A stretch of DNA of 64,000 nucleotides from Cyprinodon diabolis (lineage: Eukaryota; Chordata; Actinopteri; Cyprinodontiformes; Cyprinodontidae). Positions 1-32,584 of the stretch are shown in pieces. The position numbers and the translations under genes were made by a program. Position 1 is the first letter of the stretch; each line of letters begins with the position of its first letter. Where the stretch lies: NCBI GenBank assembly GCA_030533445.1, contig CM060064.1:39463787-39527786 (forward strand), written 5' to 3'. The notes beneath the pieces are model-generated. The model did not search any database. It worked only from the letters and a program-made list of their open reading frames with translations, and was not told the origin of the DNA.

Positions 1-903
1 CTCAGATTCTGTTCTGCAGCTCAGTAAGAAAGCTTAGTCAAACACCTTCAGTTTTTTTTTCTCTCTCTCATACTCATTGATAAATGAAAATGCAAACTAT
101 AGATCTTGGCAAAATCTGAGGTATTATAACAAAGTTTGGATCCAAGTTGAACAAACACCAATTTAGGAGATAAATTAATAAAATCTGATGCTTTTATTTT
201 AACTGACTAAACAAGCAAGACCCTTTTTTTTTTAACTTGGATGTCCAATGTTTTAAAGATTCATTTTCTACCAAAATCCAACTATTGTTTTTACACTTCA
301 TTAAAATATTGTCTATGTTTTATTACTGCTATTTTTATTGTGGGAAAAATACTATATATTATAAAATACTTATTTTTTGTGTGTTGTTAGCATTTCAAAT
401 TTAAAAACATTGGCCTATGAGGCAAAATGTAATGGTAATGTATTTGCACATCTGTTTTGTTGTTTTGTTATAGAACAACATGTTTGGATACCGCTGCCTT
501 AAATAGTCTCGGTTATACCCAGATTTTATATACATCTTTAAATATCTTCTTGGATGATGGGTTGTACAGTCTGTATTTAGAAAGGGTCTGCTTAAAAAAA
601 GTCTGCGTAGCTGTAAATGTTTGTTCTCTTATTTTGACTGTTTGAATTTCAGTTCAATCAGGGTAAAATCCATCAAATCAAATGTGAACCTGTCTTTTTG
701 TTTACATTCACCCAAATATAAAAATTATTATTTGAATACATTTTGCATTGCACAAAAAAGATTTACACTCCTTTTTGTGTCTGTTCTGCAGAAAATGTGT
801 AACTTGTTCACTCCAATAAATATGTAATACATATGTAAGCTATTTCTTTGTACAAGAAGAAATATTTTTGTAACATGCTGTTGTGTGTTTTATTTCTTTT
901 TAG
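1..903. other. GLCCI1 intron, nothing recognised
   Basis: AT-rich intronic DNA before the first visible exon. I looked for the upstream GLCCI1 exons and saw none; they are presumably outside the window. Confidence 0.6.
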
Positions 904-13542
<12,639 letters not shown>

Positions 13543-15263
13543 AACATTGCAACCAGCCTGGTAGTTTGGAATGGGAAAAAAAAGGAAGAAAAAAAAAAAA
13601 CGACACAAAAAAAAAATCACACTGATAATCCTAACCGTAGCCAGTAGGGGGTGCCAACGGCTCTGGAAATCACAAGCGCCCTTTGAAAAGAGTATCAGCA
13701 TCCTGCTGCATGAAACTTCCTGTTAGGATTATTGTTTGATGTTTTAGGATTAATACTCGATGTTTGGGCATTGTTGCTGACCTTGGTCATCAGCCTCTCT
13801 CCTCCCATCCCTAACTAACCTCCTCCTCTCCATCCCCTCTTACCCATCATCACATATAGCAGAAAATCCTTTGCTTATTCTGCAACAAATAGAACTGAAT
13901 AATTAAATTATATGTAGCGTTGGCAATTTTATGAAGATAAAAATAAATAAAAAAATCCAAAATTGTAACCTTGCTATATCAGCTAAAACTGCATTGTGTT
14001 CATGTTATCCAGCTAGCTTATTAGCTGTTCAGTGTTGAAGCTAAAACACATATGGGAATTCTTATACTTTACCAAACTGTGGCTGTTAAGGTTACAGGGG
14101 GTTTTCTTTTGCTCACATGTATGTTTGAACGTACTTGTTACATGTTGGTAAGGAGAAAGCAGCAGTACTTGTGTGTAGTTGTCCATCAACGGGTTTTTTA
14201 GGGCCAGGCCTAAACATGTACACCTAGTGTTATTACCAGCATAACCGGATGAGCCGAGCACAAAATGCAAATACGAGCTGTTTAATCAGTGGCCAGGAAA
14301 CCAACCACAAACAAATGACTTTCTGATTCCCTTTTTTATTGGCCTTCCCAGTTTAAAGCAATAACTCAGGTCAGTTAGAAAGTAAACGGTGTGACTGCAT
14401 TACCAATACCCAGTTTATCTATTTATAGAAATATTTTGTAATTCCCTTTATTTTTTATTTTATTTTATTTTATTTTTACTTCCAGGAATGGAAGGTTCAT
14501 TAAAACTGAGTTGTTGTTTATTTTGTCATATTTTTTGACATTAAACCTGTTCAGGTTGAGCTTAAGGTGCCTACAACACATTCCAGGTTTGCTAATGCAA
14601 ACCCACTTAGCTACATAAGCTACTTTACCTTAATTTGAATTGAGAGTTTTCTAATAATGTTGCAATGCTATTCCACGTGTACCAAAGCAAAATACAAAAG
14701 GGCACAAAGGCACAGTCACATTCGGGATGTCAGGGCAATTTTCTGTGCCTAAATATTTGTGTTTAAAAAAAAGAAATTTTTTCTTCAAGGAACTTAGTGA
14801 CGAATGAGGCTCTGGGTTAATTTACCACCTTCAGAATCTGTTTGCCCATTTTATACCCCTTAATACTATTGAATACCAATGTATTTAGAAAGAGATCCTA
14901 TTTTTAACAGCTATTTTTTCAGCTGTGTTCAGACTTAAAGCTTATAATAGTTGTATATTTAGTTCAACAGTCAAAGTGAGTGGCAGGATAATTACAAAAT
15001 GTGAAAGAAAAACAAAAGAGAGCCTAAAGAGTTTGGAAAGCCAAACTCTGGTGGCAGTACGTTACACATTGTCCACTTAAACAAAAAGAAGCAATGGCAG
15101 AGTTTTTAGTTTGGATGCATAAAGCTTTATAAAGCAATTTTTTTTTTTTTTAAGTCACTCCTTTAAATTGACATTTGATCCCTGATCAAATCATAAAAAA
15201 CTAAGGGACCTTCTGCCAGTAGATGCAACTTATCAGAGTCACTTTAACACATTTCCCTATATA
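13543..15263. other. GLCCI1 3' flank, no gene seen
   Basis: AT-rich sequence presumably holding the GLCCI1 3' UTR and intergenic DNA. It has an A-rich tract at about 13574-13616 and a (TTTTA)n microsatellite at about 14449-14478. No convincing exon was found on either strand. Confidence 0.5.
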
Positions 15264-16511
15264 CACTATATTGCCAAAAGTATTTGCTCACCCATCCAAA
15301 TTATTGGAATCAGGTGTTCCAATCACTTCCATGGCCACAGGTGTATAAATTCAAGCACCTAGGCATGCAGACTGTTTTTACAAACATTTGTGAAAGAATG
15401 GGTCGCTCTCAGGAGCTCAGTGAATTCCAGCGTGGAACTGTGATAGGATGCCACCTGTGCAACAAATCCAGTCGTGAAATTTCCTCGCTCCTAAATATTC
15501 CACAGTCAACTGTCAGCTGTATTATAAGAAAATGGAAGTGTTTGGGAACGACAGCAACTCAGCCACGAAGTGGTAGGCCACGTAAACTGACGGAGCGGGG
15601 TCAGCGGATGCTGAAACGCATAGTGCGAAGAGGTCGCCAACTTTCTGCAGAGTCAATCACTACAGACCTCCAAACTTCATGTGGCCTTCAGATTAGCTCA
15701 AGAACAGTGCGCAGAGAGCTTCATGGAATGGGTTTCCATGGTCGAGCAGCTGCATCCAAGCCATACATAACCAAGTGCAATGCAAAGCGTCGGATGCGGT
15801 GGTGTAAAGCACGCCGCCACTGGACTCTAGAGCAGTGGAGACGCGTTCTCTGGAGTGACGAATCGCGCTTCTCCATCTGGCAATCTGATGGACGGGTCTG
15901 GGTTTGGCGGTTGCCAGGAGAACGGTACTTGTCTGACTGCATTGTGCCAAGTGTAAAGTTTGGTGGAGGGGGGATTATGGTGTGGGGTTGTTTTTCAGGA
16001 GCTGGGCTTGGCCCCTTAGTTCCAGTGAAAGGAACTCTAAATGCTTCAGCATACCAAGACATTTTGGACAATTCCATGCTCCCAACTTTGTGGGAACAGT
16101 TTGGAGCTGGCCCCTTCCTCTTCCAACATGACTGTGCACCAGTGCACAAAGCAAGGTCCATAAAGACATGGATGACAGAGTCTGGTGTGGATGAACTTGA
16201 CTGGCCTGCACAGAGTCCTGACCTCAACCCGATAGAACACCTTTGGGATGAATTAGAGCGGAGACTGAGAGCCAGGCCTTCTCGTCCAACATCAGTGTGC
16301 GACCTCACAAATGCGCTTCTGGAAGAATGGTCAAAAATTCCCATAAACACACTCCTAAACCTTGTGGACAGCCTTCCCAGAAGAGTTGAAGCTGTTCTAG
16401 CTGCAAAGGGTGGACCGACGTCATATTGAACCCTATGGATTAGGAACGGGATGTCACTTAAGCTCATATGTGAGTCAAGGCAGGTGAGCAAATACTTTTG
16501 GCAATATAGTG
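15264..16511 (+). mobile_element. Complete Tc1-like transposon (1248 bp), 29-bp TIRs, TA target
   Basis: Ends CACTATATTGCCAAAAGTAT (15264) and its reverse complement (to 16511), 29 bp identical on both sides (15264-15292, 16483-16511), flanked by TA at 15262-15263 and 16512-16513. Contains one uninterrupted transposase gene. A different Tc1 lineage from the element at 2486-4097, judged by TIR length and protein. Confidence 0.95.
15398..16429 (+). CDS. Tc1-like DD34E transposase, full length (second lineage)
   Basis: 343 residues from [10 protein letters not shown]. The reading frame stays open upstream to 15284, but that part overlaps the TIR region and is not protein-like. An HTH region ([20 protein letters not shown]) is followed by the GRPRKL motif (residues 59-64), the second DNA-binding segment, and a DDE domain with D154 (LWSDESRF), D245 (FQHDCAPVH) and E280 (NPIEHLW), D-E spacing 34. 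It includes the glycine-rich box [10 protein letters not shown] and ends [13 protein letters not shown]. No disabling change was seen. It sits in the interval between GLCCI1 and ICA1, in the same orientation as GLCCI1. Confidence 0.95.
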   Translation: MGRSQELSEFQRGTVIGCHLCNKSSREISSLLNIPQSTVSCIIRKWKCLGTTATQPRSGRPRKLTERGQRMLKRIVRRGRQLSAESITTDLQTSCGLQISSRTVRRELHGMGFHGRAAASKPYITKCNAKRRMRWCKARRHWTLEQWRRVLWSDESRFSIWQSDGRVWVWRLPGERYLSDCIVPSVKFGGGGIMVWGCFSGAGLGPLVPVKGTLNASAYQDILDNSMLPTLWEQFGAGPFLFQHDCAPVHKARSIKTWMTESGVDELDWPAQSPDLNPIEHLWDELERRLRARPSRPTSVCDLTNALLEEWSKIPINTLLNLVDSLPRRVEAVLAAKGGPTSY

Positions 16512-19500
16512 TATAAGGAAAACTTTAAATTCCAGGTTGTTGGAAGCAGGTTTGAGCAGGCTGCTCCCTTTAAACTTTCCAAAATACTACAACAGAGCAA
16601 CCCATTAAACGGGTTAAACAATCTTTGCTCAAACCATAAACATTTCAAAAACAACTGCTTTTTATTAATTAGCTCAAGCCTTAGCACTTACTTGGAAAGG
16701 AAAAGATGATCACTGTTCCATTCTGTATACCAGTTTGTTAATTGAAACAATCAGAAGAATGTGAAATTGGATTTTGTTTAGCAAAAAAAGAAGTGCAAAA
16801 AGTAGAATGTATTCCAGTTTGGGTTGTATAAATAAGTGTAGATGTTTGACAGCTGGTATTACAGCAGGATTGTGCATTTCAGGATTGTGCATTTCAGAGA
16901 CAATAAAGCATAAACACTGCAGGTTTATGCTAAGGACCCCTGATTGAGATTTATCTAAAATGCTTTGTTCAAACAAAAAGCAGGATAACATGTGGGACAC
17001 ATTCCTCTCTTCTGAAGTCTGTTCAGCCTGCAGTTTCAAGAGTTTTGACTGTCATTCACAAGCATGTTGTGCTGAACTTTTAAAGAATAATTTGCTGTTG
17101 GCAATAATGAATCCATTCTTCAGTGTTTTACATGTTTTTGTGTAGATCTTGTGTTTTTTTTTTCAATAAACAAAACAGAAAAGCCTCTTTTTGAGTTGAT
17201 ATGTTCTCTTTTTTTAAAGGGCATCGGTACACACAAGGACAAACCCATCAGCTTTCATTACATCTCACATGTTTAAAGCAAGTTAAGGCTGTTCATATAT
17301 TCGATCATAATGAAAATTAGAGAGCTTAGCAACGCAGAATAGAAAATGGCATAAAGGTTGGTTGTTGTATACTTCAGACTCCAAATAAGTCTTATCTGTG
17401 TATACTTTAAGGCTTTCATGCTGAGATATATTTGTTTATGCTTGATCATTGTCAAAGTTAGAACATACTGTTGATATATTGAATCCTTCTAAATATAAAT
17501 ATTTCCCAAAAAGAGGAGTTACTGTGAAACGCATGCATGTTTAATGTTTTTTGGGGTAAAAAAAAAAAAAAAAAGGCAGCGACATCAACAGCATAACTTA
17601 AAGCAAAAGCATGCTAGTCGGACAAGAGAACTTTATGTAAACATAAAAAGAACTAAACACCATCTGAATTTGTCACACATGAACGGTCACAGTGCAAGAA
17701 CTTTAGGTTGGGTTTACTAAATCTTTGAACTGGAAGTTGAGGAACCTTTTGGACATTTTTATGTTTCCACAGTGTTTAACCTCGGAGACATGACAAGTTA
17801 AAGAGGCCTTCACTTCACAAAACAGAAATCCTATCTGTAACATTAATAAAGGGAGTGAAGGATAGTTTTAGTTTATATCTGGGATGATCAGATAAAAAAT
17901 TATGCAAAACACACTTTAAAAAAATTGCATTTCAAAATCTAGACTGACAGCTTAAAACCAGCTATAAATCTAAAAAGATGTTGAAAAGGGCTATTTTTGA
18001 TTCTGCTAAAGAATAAATTATGATTATTAAAACAATCAAAATGCGAGTTTAGTCTGGTAAAAAAAAAACTTCAAACCTTCTGTGACTTGAATTGAACTTC
18101 TGATGCTGTTTAGTGCGGCTAAGCTGCAGAGATCCGGTTAAGCCAGGACTCTCCTTGCTTTTCCCAAAAACCCGACTATTGTCAACATTTGAGTATTTTG
18201 TTGACATTGTGCAATGTGTCACTTTCACAAATGAAACCCTAGTTTTAATCGAGTTGTACCATTTTGATAATCAAAAATTAGTAAAATTGAAAGTTGTGAT
18301 ATAAATGGAAAAATATAAAGAAAAGCACTTACTAGCTAGAGATTTAGCTTTGGTGCAGAATATTTCCTATATTTTAGGAAGAAGTCAAATTATTTTGGAA
18401 AACAAACTAGTGTAAAGCGATGCTGTAAAACTCAAATCCTTGTGTATTATTTGACCTACACAACTGGATGAAATGGCTGAACTACCTCAACAGCATGCAG
18501 TCAAGCTATGCAGAGCTCTGCTCATCTTGGAATCAGACAGTGACCCTCAAGAATTGAAGTTTAAGACCACTGGTCTAAGTATTTTAGACCAGTGGTCTGT
18601 ATTTTTTTTTATCTATAAAAAATTGTCACACTTTTTAATGTCTTTCCCAAGAAGATTTGGAAACAGAGCAAAATCCTGACTGACTCCACAGTTTCCCAAG
18701 GCTGTCCAGGTCAAACCTTTTTTGTTTATCTCAACAAAAATCCATGCACTTCATTTGTCAACAGTTTAACTAATATCTTGATAGCACCTTTCAACTGGCA
18801 TTAAAAAAAAGTTTGATTTGGAATTTAGCTAATTTAAAACATTACAAAAGACTTTTTAAGTATGAAGTATGATTTTTGTTTTTAAATTAAGATTTAGCTA
18901 GCTAGCCAACAACCGCTGTAAGTTAGATTTCTGTCCTTATCCTGAATCTTTCAATCCTGCCGATGCTAATCAAGCCACCAGAATTAGTCCTACTGGTAAT
19001 TATTATTAGGGTCAAATAAAGATTCTGGAAAATGTTAGGCTTAGAGGCAGCATTTCTCTCTCATTTCGCTGCCTTCAAAACAAGCACATAAAAACCTTAA
19101 CATCTAGAGGTGCATTTAAGAAAATCCTAGAGTTCATTTGTTCACCCAATTGAAGTGAAACTCATGGATGTTATAGCTTCATTACAGTCATGCTTTTCAA
19201 GTATTTATTTCTCTTAGTTTTGAAATTTATGTTCACCAGCTAATGAGAACTTAAATTTTGTTTCTCAGCAAAATCAGTATTACATCACACAAAGTATTTC
19301 TGACACAGAAGCTGACCTAAAGAACAGTATATCAATCTACTGTATGTTTATATACACTCATTGCCTACTCTTAGTCAGAGTTCTCGTAAAATCTTAAATA
19401 GGCTAGGTCTATTTCAGAAAAAAGTTATCCCTATTGTCTTTGCACCTTTTTTCTTTGACTAAACTCTGAATAATACAATATTACTCTGAGGCGGACTACT

Positions 19501-19827
19501 GTCTGCTGAGCATTCCTCTACATGAATGAGCAGAACATCCCAGTATTCATCGTTTTGGGTCTTTATCAAACTGTAATTTCTAAGAAACTGAGTTTTGTTT
19601 TTTAATTCGCTGTTAGTTATAAACATTATCAGAAATAAATGCTGTGGGTATTAAAGCTTTATGAGTTAATCTGCAATAAAAGGATAACTATTATAACAAT
19701 ATTCCTCAAGAAAATATCTCAACTTTTTAGAACGACCATTAAAAAATGTAACTGTGGTGTGTGTATTAATTTTAGAATCTGATTTCAATTATATATACAT
19801 TTTATTTTGTTCTAAATTGATTCTGTG
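16512..19827. other. Intergenic GLCCI1-ICA1, no gene recognised
   Basis: AT-rich, tail-to-tail intergenic DNA. A 16-bp unit (AGGATTGTGCATTTC) is repeated twice near 16866-16898, poly-A lies at about 17558-17574, and a 14-bp perfect hairpin at 18564-18598. The open frames here are short and not family-like. Confidence 0.5.
18564..18598. repeat. Short perfect hairpin
   Basis: AGACCACTGGTCTA (18564-18577) pairs with TAGACCAGTGGTCT (18585-18598), loop 7 nt. Possibly the remnant of a palindromic MITE; no TSD established. Confidence 0.55.
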
Positions 19828-19833
19828 TTTATT
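19828..19833 (-). terminator. Candidate ICA1 poly(A) signal
   Basis: AATAAA on the minus strand, about 110 bases after the ICA1 stop codon. Other AATAAA hexamers occur nearby (for example 19801-19806), so the used site is unknown. Confidence 0.4.
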
Positions 19834-19944
19834 TTATCCGTTTTGGTGGAAATGAGAAAATTCCCCTTTATAACCTCTGGTGTGAATATCTTATATATGA
19901 AACAGTTTGCAGCATTTAAAAAGGATCCCGATGATGAGGAAGAA

Positions 19945-28314
<8,370 letters not shown>

Positions 28315-28389
28315 CTGTGAAGAAAGCAGAGTCACTGTTAATTAATTTGAAAATTGTTTCCTTGTAGGGCTTTCCCAAGATCGAAGGTT

Positions 28390-28980
28390 GTGATTGTCTG
28401 AGTTGGACATCCATCCATTTTCTGACACACTTTATCGCAAGCGGGGTCACAGGGGATGCTGGTGTCTTATCTCCAGATGTCTACGGGCAAGAGGAGGTGT
28501 ACACCCTGGACAAGTCGCCAGTCCATTGCAGGGCAACATAGAGACTTACAGGACACACCTTAGGAGAATTTAGAGAAGCCAATTAACGGTCATGTTTTTG
28601 GACCGGACGCATAAAGAGACCAGACCGGGAATCTAACCCACACCCTTCTTGCTGCAAGACAAGGGTGGACTTTTACTGTTAACCTCGCTTCTGTCAGTGA
28701 GCCCCAGGGCAGCTGTGGTTACCATGTAGCTCACCACCATCAGTGTGTGAGTGTGTGCATTAATGGGTAAATGTAGCTGCACTTTATTGTTCTTTTTCAC
28801 TGCTAAGCTGCTGCTAAAAAAAAAATCACTTTCGGAAAGCTATATAAACAAATTTTCGTTTTGAAATGATAATAAAGTTCGTCTAAGTCTAAGTACGTAG
28901 TGTAAAGTGCTTTGGTCAAGTCCTCTGACTTGAAAAAGAGCTATGTTATTATAGGCCCTTTACCATTTACCATGTTAAAA
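28390..28980 (+). repeat. Two adjoining fish retroposon fragments
   Basis: 28390-28690 carries GGACAAGTCGCCAGTCCATT, a body also seen at 29150-29400. 28690-28980 carries CCCCAGGGCAGCTGTGG and the tail GGCCCTTTACCATTTACC. Upstream (in ICA1 sense) of the start-codon exon, in the 5' UTR intron. Confidence 0.65.
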
Positions 28981-29144
28981 GGATCCTGGGTGCTTTTAAA
29001 GTCTTTCCTGTCCCTGTCTGTCTAAAAGAAAGGCCAGTCAACGTCTCAATCTCTCCTGCTTCATTATGCAATTATCTATGAACAATATATTACCATCTGA
29101 TATTAATCTAAGGCACATTATGCTCAGTAAGAGCATATACATTA

Positions 29145-29420
29145 ATATTCCATCCATCCATCCATCCATCCATCTTTTTTCGTGCCTATTTCCAGCAATC
29201 TCCCTGGACCCTGGACAGGTCGCCAGTCCACCGCAGGGTGACACAGAGAGACTCTAAGACAGACAACCATGAAAACACACACACACTAACACCTAATGGC
29301 AATTTAAAGATGCTAATTAACCAAAGGGTTCTGTTTTTGAACTGTGGGAGGAAGCCGGGGTACCTGGAGATAACCAACACATGAACAGGAAGACCATGCA
29401 AACTGCCAGTGTGGGTTCTT
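29145..29420 (+). repeat. (CCAT)n-associated fish repeat
   Basis: A CCATCCATCCATCCATCC run (29152-29175) followed by GGACAGGTCGCCAGTCCA and GAACTGTGGGAGGAAGCCGG, a body ubiquitous in teleost genomes. Short AC run at about 29276-29288. Confidence 0.7.
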
Positions 29421-29453
29421 AGGCAAGACCCTTCACGCTAATTCCTGCTTTGG

Positions 29454-29675
29454 GAAGTGGCGGTCTAGTGGTTAGGACGTTGCGCTGGGAATCTTGAGGT
29501 TCTGAGCTCGAGCCCCACTTCCACGGATTGCCACTCTGAGTCCTTTACTTAAGCCCCACACTGCTCCCTGGGCGCCGCACTATGGTAGCCCACTGCTCCC
29601 CAAAGGGATGGATTAAATGCAGGGAGTTCATTTCGTTGCTCTGGACTTGACAGTGACAGTGTGATGACAAAAAAC
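29454..29675 (+). repeat. tRNA-headed SINE (family copy 2)
   Basis: Head GTGGCGGTCTAGTGGTTAGG (box A) and GTTCTGAGCTCGAGCCCC (box B), then a body with CACTGCTCCCTGGGCGCC and CCCACTGCTCCCCAAAGG. Same body as the SINE on the minus strand at 9716-9933. Confidence 0.8.
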
Positions 29676-29679
29676 GCTG

Positions 29680-29765
29680 GAAAAAAACCCAGGCTGGGAG
29701 TCGAACCCTGGACCCTCTTGAAGCAAGGCATCAGTACTATAAACTGCACCACCATGCAGCCCTGA
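29680..29765 (-). repeat. Second tRNA-derived SINE head
   Basis: On the minus strand: GGGCTGCATGGTGGTGCAGT (box A region) then AGGGTTCGACTCCC (intact box B), followed by T-rich sequence. A different SINE family from the adjacent one, placed tail to tail with it. Confidence 0.75.
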
Positions 29766-30559
29766 AAAAAATTACCATTGGAATTAAATTAACTAAATTA
29801 GATCAAACTCTTTGTCCTTCCTTCTGTTATTCACCTCTTTTACAAAGTCAGAGTAATTAAAGATGCCTTGTCAAGCCAACTTTTCATCCATATTTATCCT
29901 CATTGTCACGGTCTTGGTTCTGTTATGTTTTCTTTTGAGTATTCAGTTTTACTTTGCTCCATGTTTTCTAGTTTTATTGGTTCAATTCCTATTTTGTTGT
30001 ATTTTCTGGATATATTTGAGTTCCATCGTTTATATTTGTTGCACTCTGGTGTTGGTCTCCTTTTTCCCTAGCTCCTTAGACTGCTATCTTCACACCTGCT
30101 CCCAATCAGCTCGTTAGTCCTCTCTTTGTTCAGTTAGCCATAAATACTCTCCTTGTGCAGTTCCTCAGTGCTGGTTCCCCGTCTAACTGTGTCTTACCTC
30201 GCCGTGATTGTTTTCCCCTGAAGTCTTCATGGTTCTGCTTTGTTTTACCTTTTTTTCATGTTTTATTTTTGGATTCCTGCTTCAGTTGTCTATTGAACTT
30301 TCCTTAAATCTACAAAAACTCACCTCTGCCTCCCTGCCTCTGCAATTGGGTCCTCAAACCACTGAGCTTGAATTTTACCTACTCCATGAGCAAAAAAAAA
30401 AAAAAAATTAAATATAGGCTCAAAATAAAAAAAAAAAATGACTAAGAGGATGGATCGTTATTTCCATTGAAGTAAAAAAAATATACCGTATATATATTTT
30501 AAGAGGCTTCGGCTCGCTGTACTTTCACCATGGCAACGGGCTAATTGGCGTTCATCTTA

Positions 30560-31090
30560 ACCAGAATCCTACCTTGAATGTTTTTAAAAATGGCGCCCCC
30601 TGCGGAGGGCTTCCCCTGCTGCGCAGCGTCACCTGCAGCTCGCGCGTCACGACTCGGTTGCGTTCTGATGCCATTTCAGAAAACTGTGATTAATCAAGCT
30701 TCAGACACGGACTGACTAACTATGAAAACTAAATGTGTTTATTAGTAATTTGCACTTATAAATATGTCTTAATAAGTGGGAATATTTCGGTAGATATAAA
30801 ATAAACACGGAGACTGACTCATTGTGTGAAAACCCAGCGGCGCGTCTCTGTATCTGAATTATCCATGAGCTTCATGACATCAATAGGAACTGGAATTATT
30901 CTATAGTCACAAGGAAATCCCCACTAACCTGAGAAAAAGACGCACGCAGAGACATCATCTTCACATCCCCTCCATCGGTAAATAGGCTGCAGCGCTATCA
31001 GGATGTTGCTGTATATTTGTACACTCAGCTGCTCATTCTCTGTCTGCATGAAGCAAGATGACGTCAATCAGGGCGCACTCCCCTCCTCTT
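30560..31090 (-). promoter_or_regulatory. ICA1: Candidate ICA1 promoter and 5' UTR exon region
   Basis: Two CpG-richer patches (30585-30670, 30830-31090) break the AT-rich background. On the minus strand TTTTTCTCAG/GTTAGTGG gives a plausible 5' UTR exon donor at 30929/30928, which could splice to the start-codon exon at 28314. A palindromic CRE (TGACGTCA) is at 31059-31066, just upstream of that exon. The transcription start itself is not visible from sequence. Confidence 0.5.
31059..31066. promoter_or_regulatory. Perfect CRE palindrome TGACGTCA
   Basis: Full 8-bp CREB/ATF site about 130 bp upstream (minus-strand sense) of the proposed ICA1 5' UTR donor. Such sites cluster near promoters, but one match can also occur by chance. 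Confidence 0.5.
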
Positions 31091-31709
31091 CATAAAGGAT
31101 CAGCAGAAACAAACATCCCCGCATCCTCCATCCACTCTGAAAACCACAGGAGACAATTCAGGGTATTTGTCTGGTGCAAATACTGGATGGAGGACGTTAA
31201 TGGCTGCGGGGAAACTGGTTTGAAGGTTGAGCCTTTGGGAAAAAAATAAAATGAAATAAACAAATAAGTAGATAAATTACAGTAAAGTAGATAGAATAGT
31301 CCCCAAACTGAAAAAATGGAGAAAGCATATTCGAGTTTACTTTGGGTGCAGCTAATAACATAATGTAGGACTTATAAATCTAGGACTTATAAAGGGCCTC
31401 CCTTTTTTGCTTCATGCTTCATCAAGCAAAAGAATTCTCAGTAATGCAGCTAACTAATGAAAAAACCCTTAGGAGCTAATTTTAAGCCAAGTTTTTAGTA
31501 ACGTTTTCTTTTACATTACATGAATAACCATCTAATAACATGGTAATAACATAGCAAATCACACTATAGTACTTGGTAACAAGAACAACTTTTTTTTGGG
31601 CAAGTACCCCGAAATTAACGTATATAATTTCAGAATAATAACCTGCATGTAATTATTACAATTGTATGTAACAATGGAGACTTTGGTGGATAATTACCAT
31701 TAGGCAATA

Positions 31710-32580
31710 ATCTTTGGACCAATAGAGGAGAGATCTAAAGTTAGCACACAGCTTCAGTCGCTTCAGCTAGTAACCACTGATCAGGCCCGAAATCTAGGTG
31801 TAGTACTGGAGCATTTAAAGACAATTACAAGGTCGGCTTTCTATCACCTGAAGAACATTTCCAGGATTAAAGGACTAATGTCTCAGCATGGTCTGGAAAA
31901 ACTAATCCATGCGTTTATTTTTAGTCGAATTGATTACTGCATCGGTGTTTTCACAGGTCTGCCTAATCAGTGGATCAGACAGCTGCAGCTGATCTAGAAC
32001 GCTGCTGCCCGTGTCCTCACTAAGACTAAGAAAGTAGAGCACATCACCCCAGTTCTAATGTCCTTACACTGGCTCCCTGTATCTCAGAGAACAGACTTTG
32101 AAATACTTCTGTTAGTCTTTAAATCTCTGAATGGCTTAGCACCTAAATACATCACAGACTTGCTATCAGAGTATCAACCCTCCAGACCACTCAGGTCTTC
32201 TGGCTCCAGTCTGCTCTGCATACCTAGAACCAGAACTAAACACGGAGAAGCAGCATTTAGTTCCTATGCTCCACTTATCTGGAACAAACTTCCAGAAAAC
32301 TGTAAAAGTGCGGAAACCCTGAGTTCCTTTAAATCAAGACTAAAAACACATTTGTTTAGGATTGCCTTCGACTGTTCTAGTTAAACAGTTCAACTAAAAC
32401 ATATTTTCTTTAGTCCAACTGTTTTTAATATTCTTTTTTGTTTCTGCATTTTTTATTTTATTATTTTTTCCTACTTGCTTTGATTCTGTTTTATCTTCCT
32501 GTATTTTAATCATGTAAAGCACTTTGCATTGTCTTTGTACTGAATTGTGCTATACAAATAAATTTGCCTTGCCTTGCCTA
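31710..32580 (+). mobile_element. 5'-truncated LINE (L2/CR1-type), RT C-terminus with a stop, plus 3' tail
   Basis: Frame runs GPIEERSKVSTQLQSLQLVT ... LKNISRIKGLMSQHGLEKL ... FSRIDYCIGVFTGLP, then an in-frame TAG where the family has Gln (QLQLI-stop-NAAA). It continues EHITPVLMSLHWLPVSQR to FKSRLKTHLFRIAFDCSS-stop at 32384. The 3' tail ends in TTGCC repeats at 32580. A dead copy; a sister of 21581-22300. Confidence 0.92.
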
Positions 32581-32584
32581 GGTT

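Noticed and set aside
15721..16491. Minus-strand open frame of 256 codons
   Set aside because: Shadow of the second Tc1 transposase 15398-16429; no family features of its own.
28698..28975. Possible ncRNA or exon near the ICA1 start
   Set aside because: The sequence is a common fish retroposon, also seen at 22.5 kb.
29276..29288. CRISPR-like or regulatory repeat near the CCAT run
   Set aside because: Simple AC and CCAT microsatellites next to a retroposon; no spacer structure.
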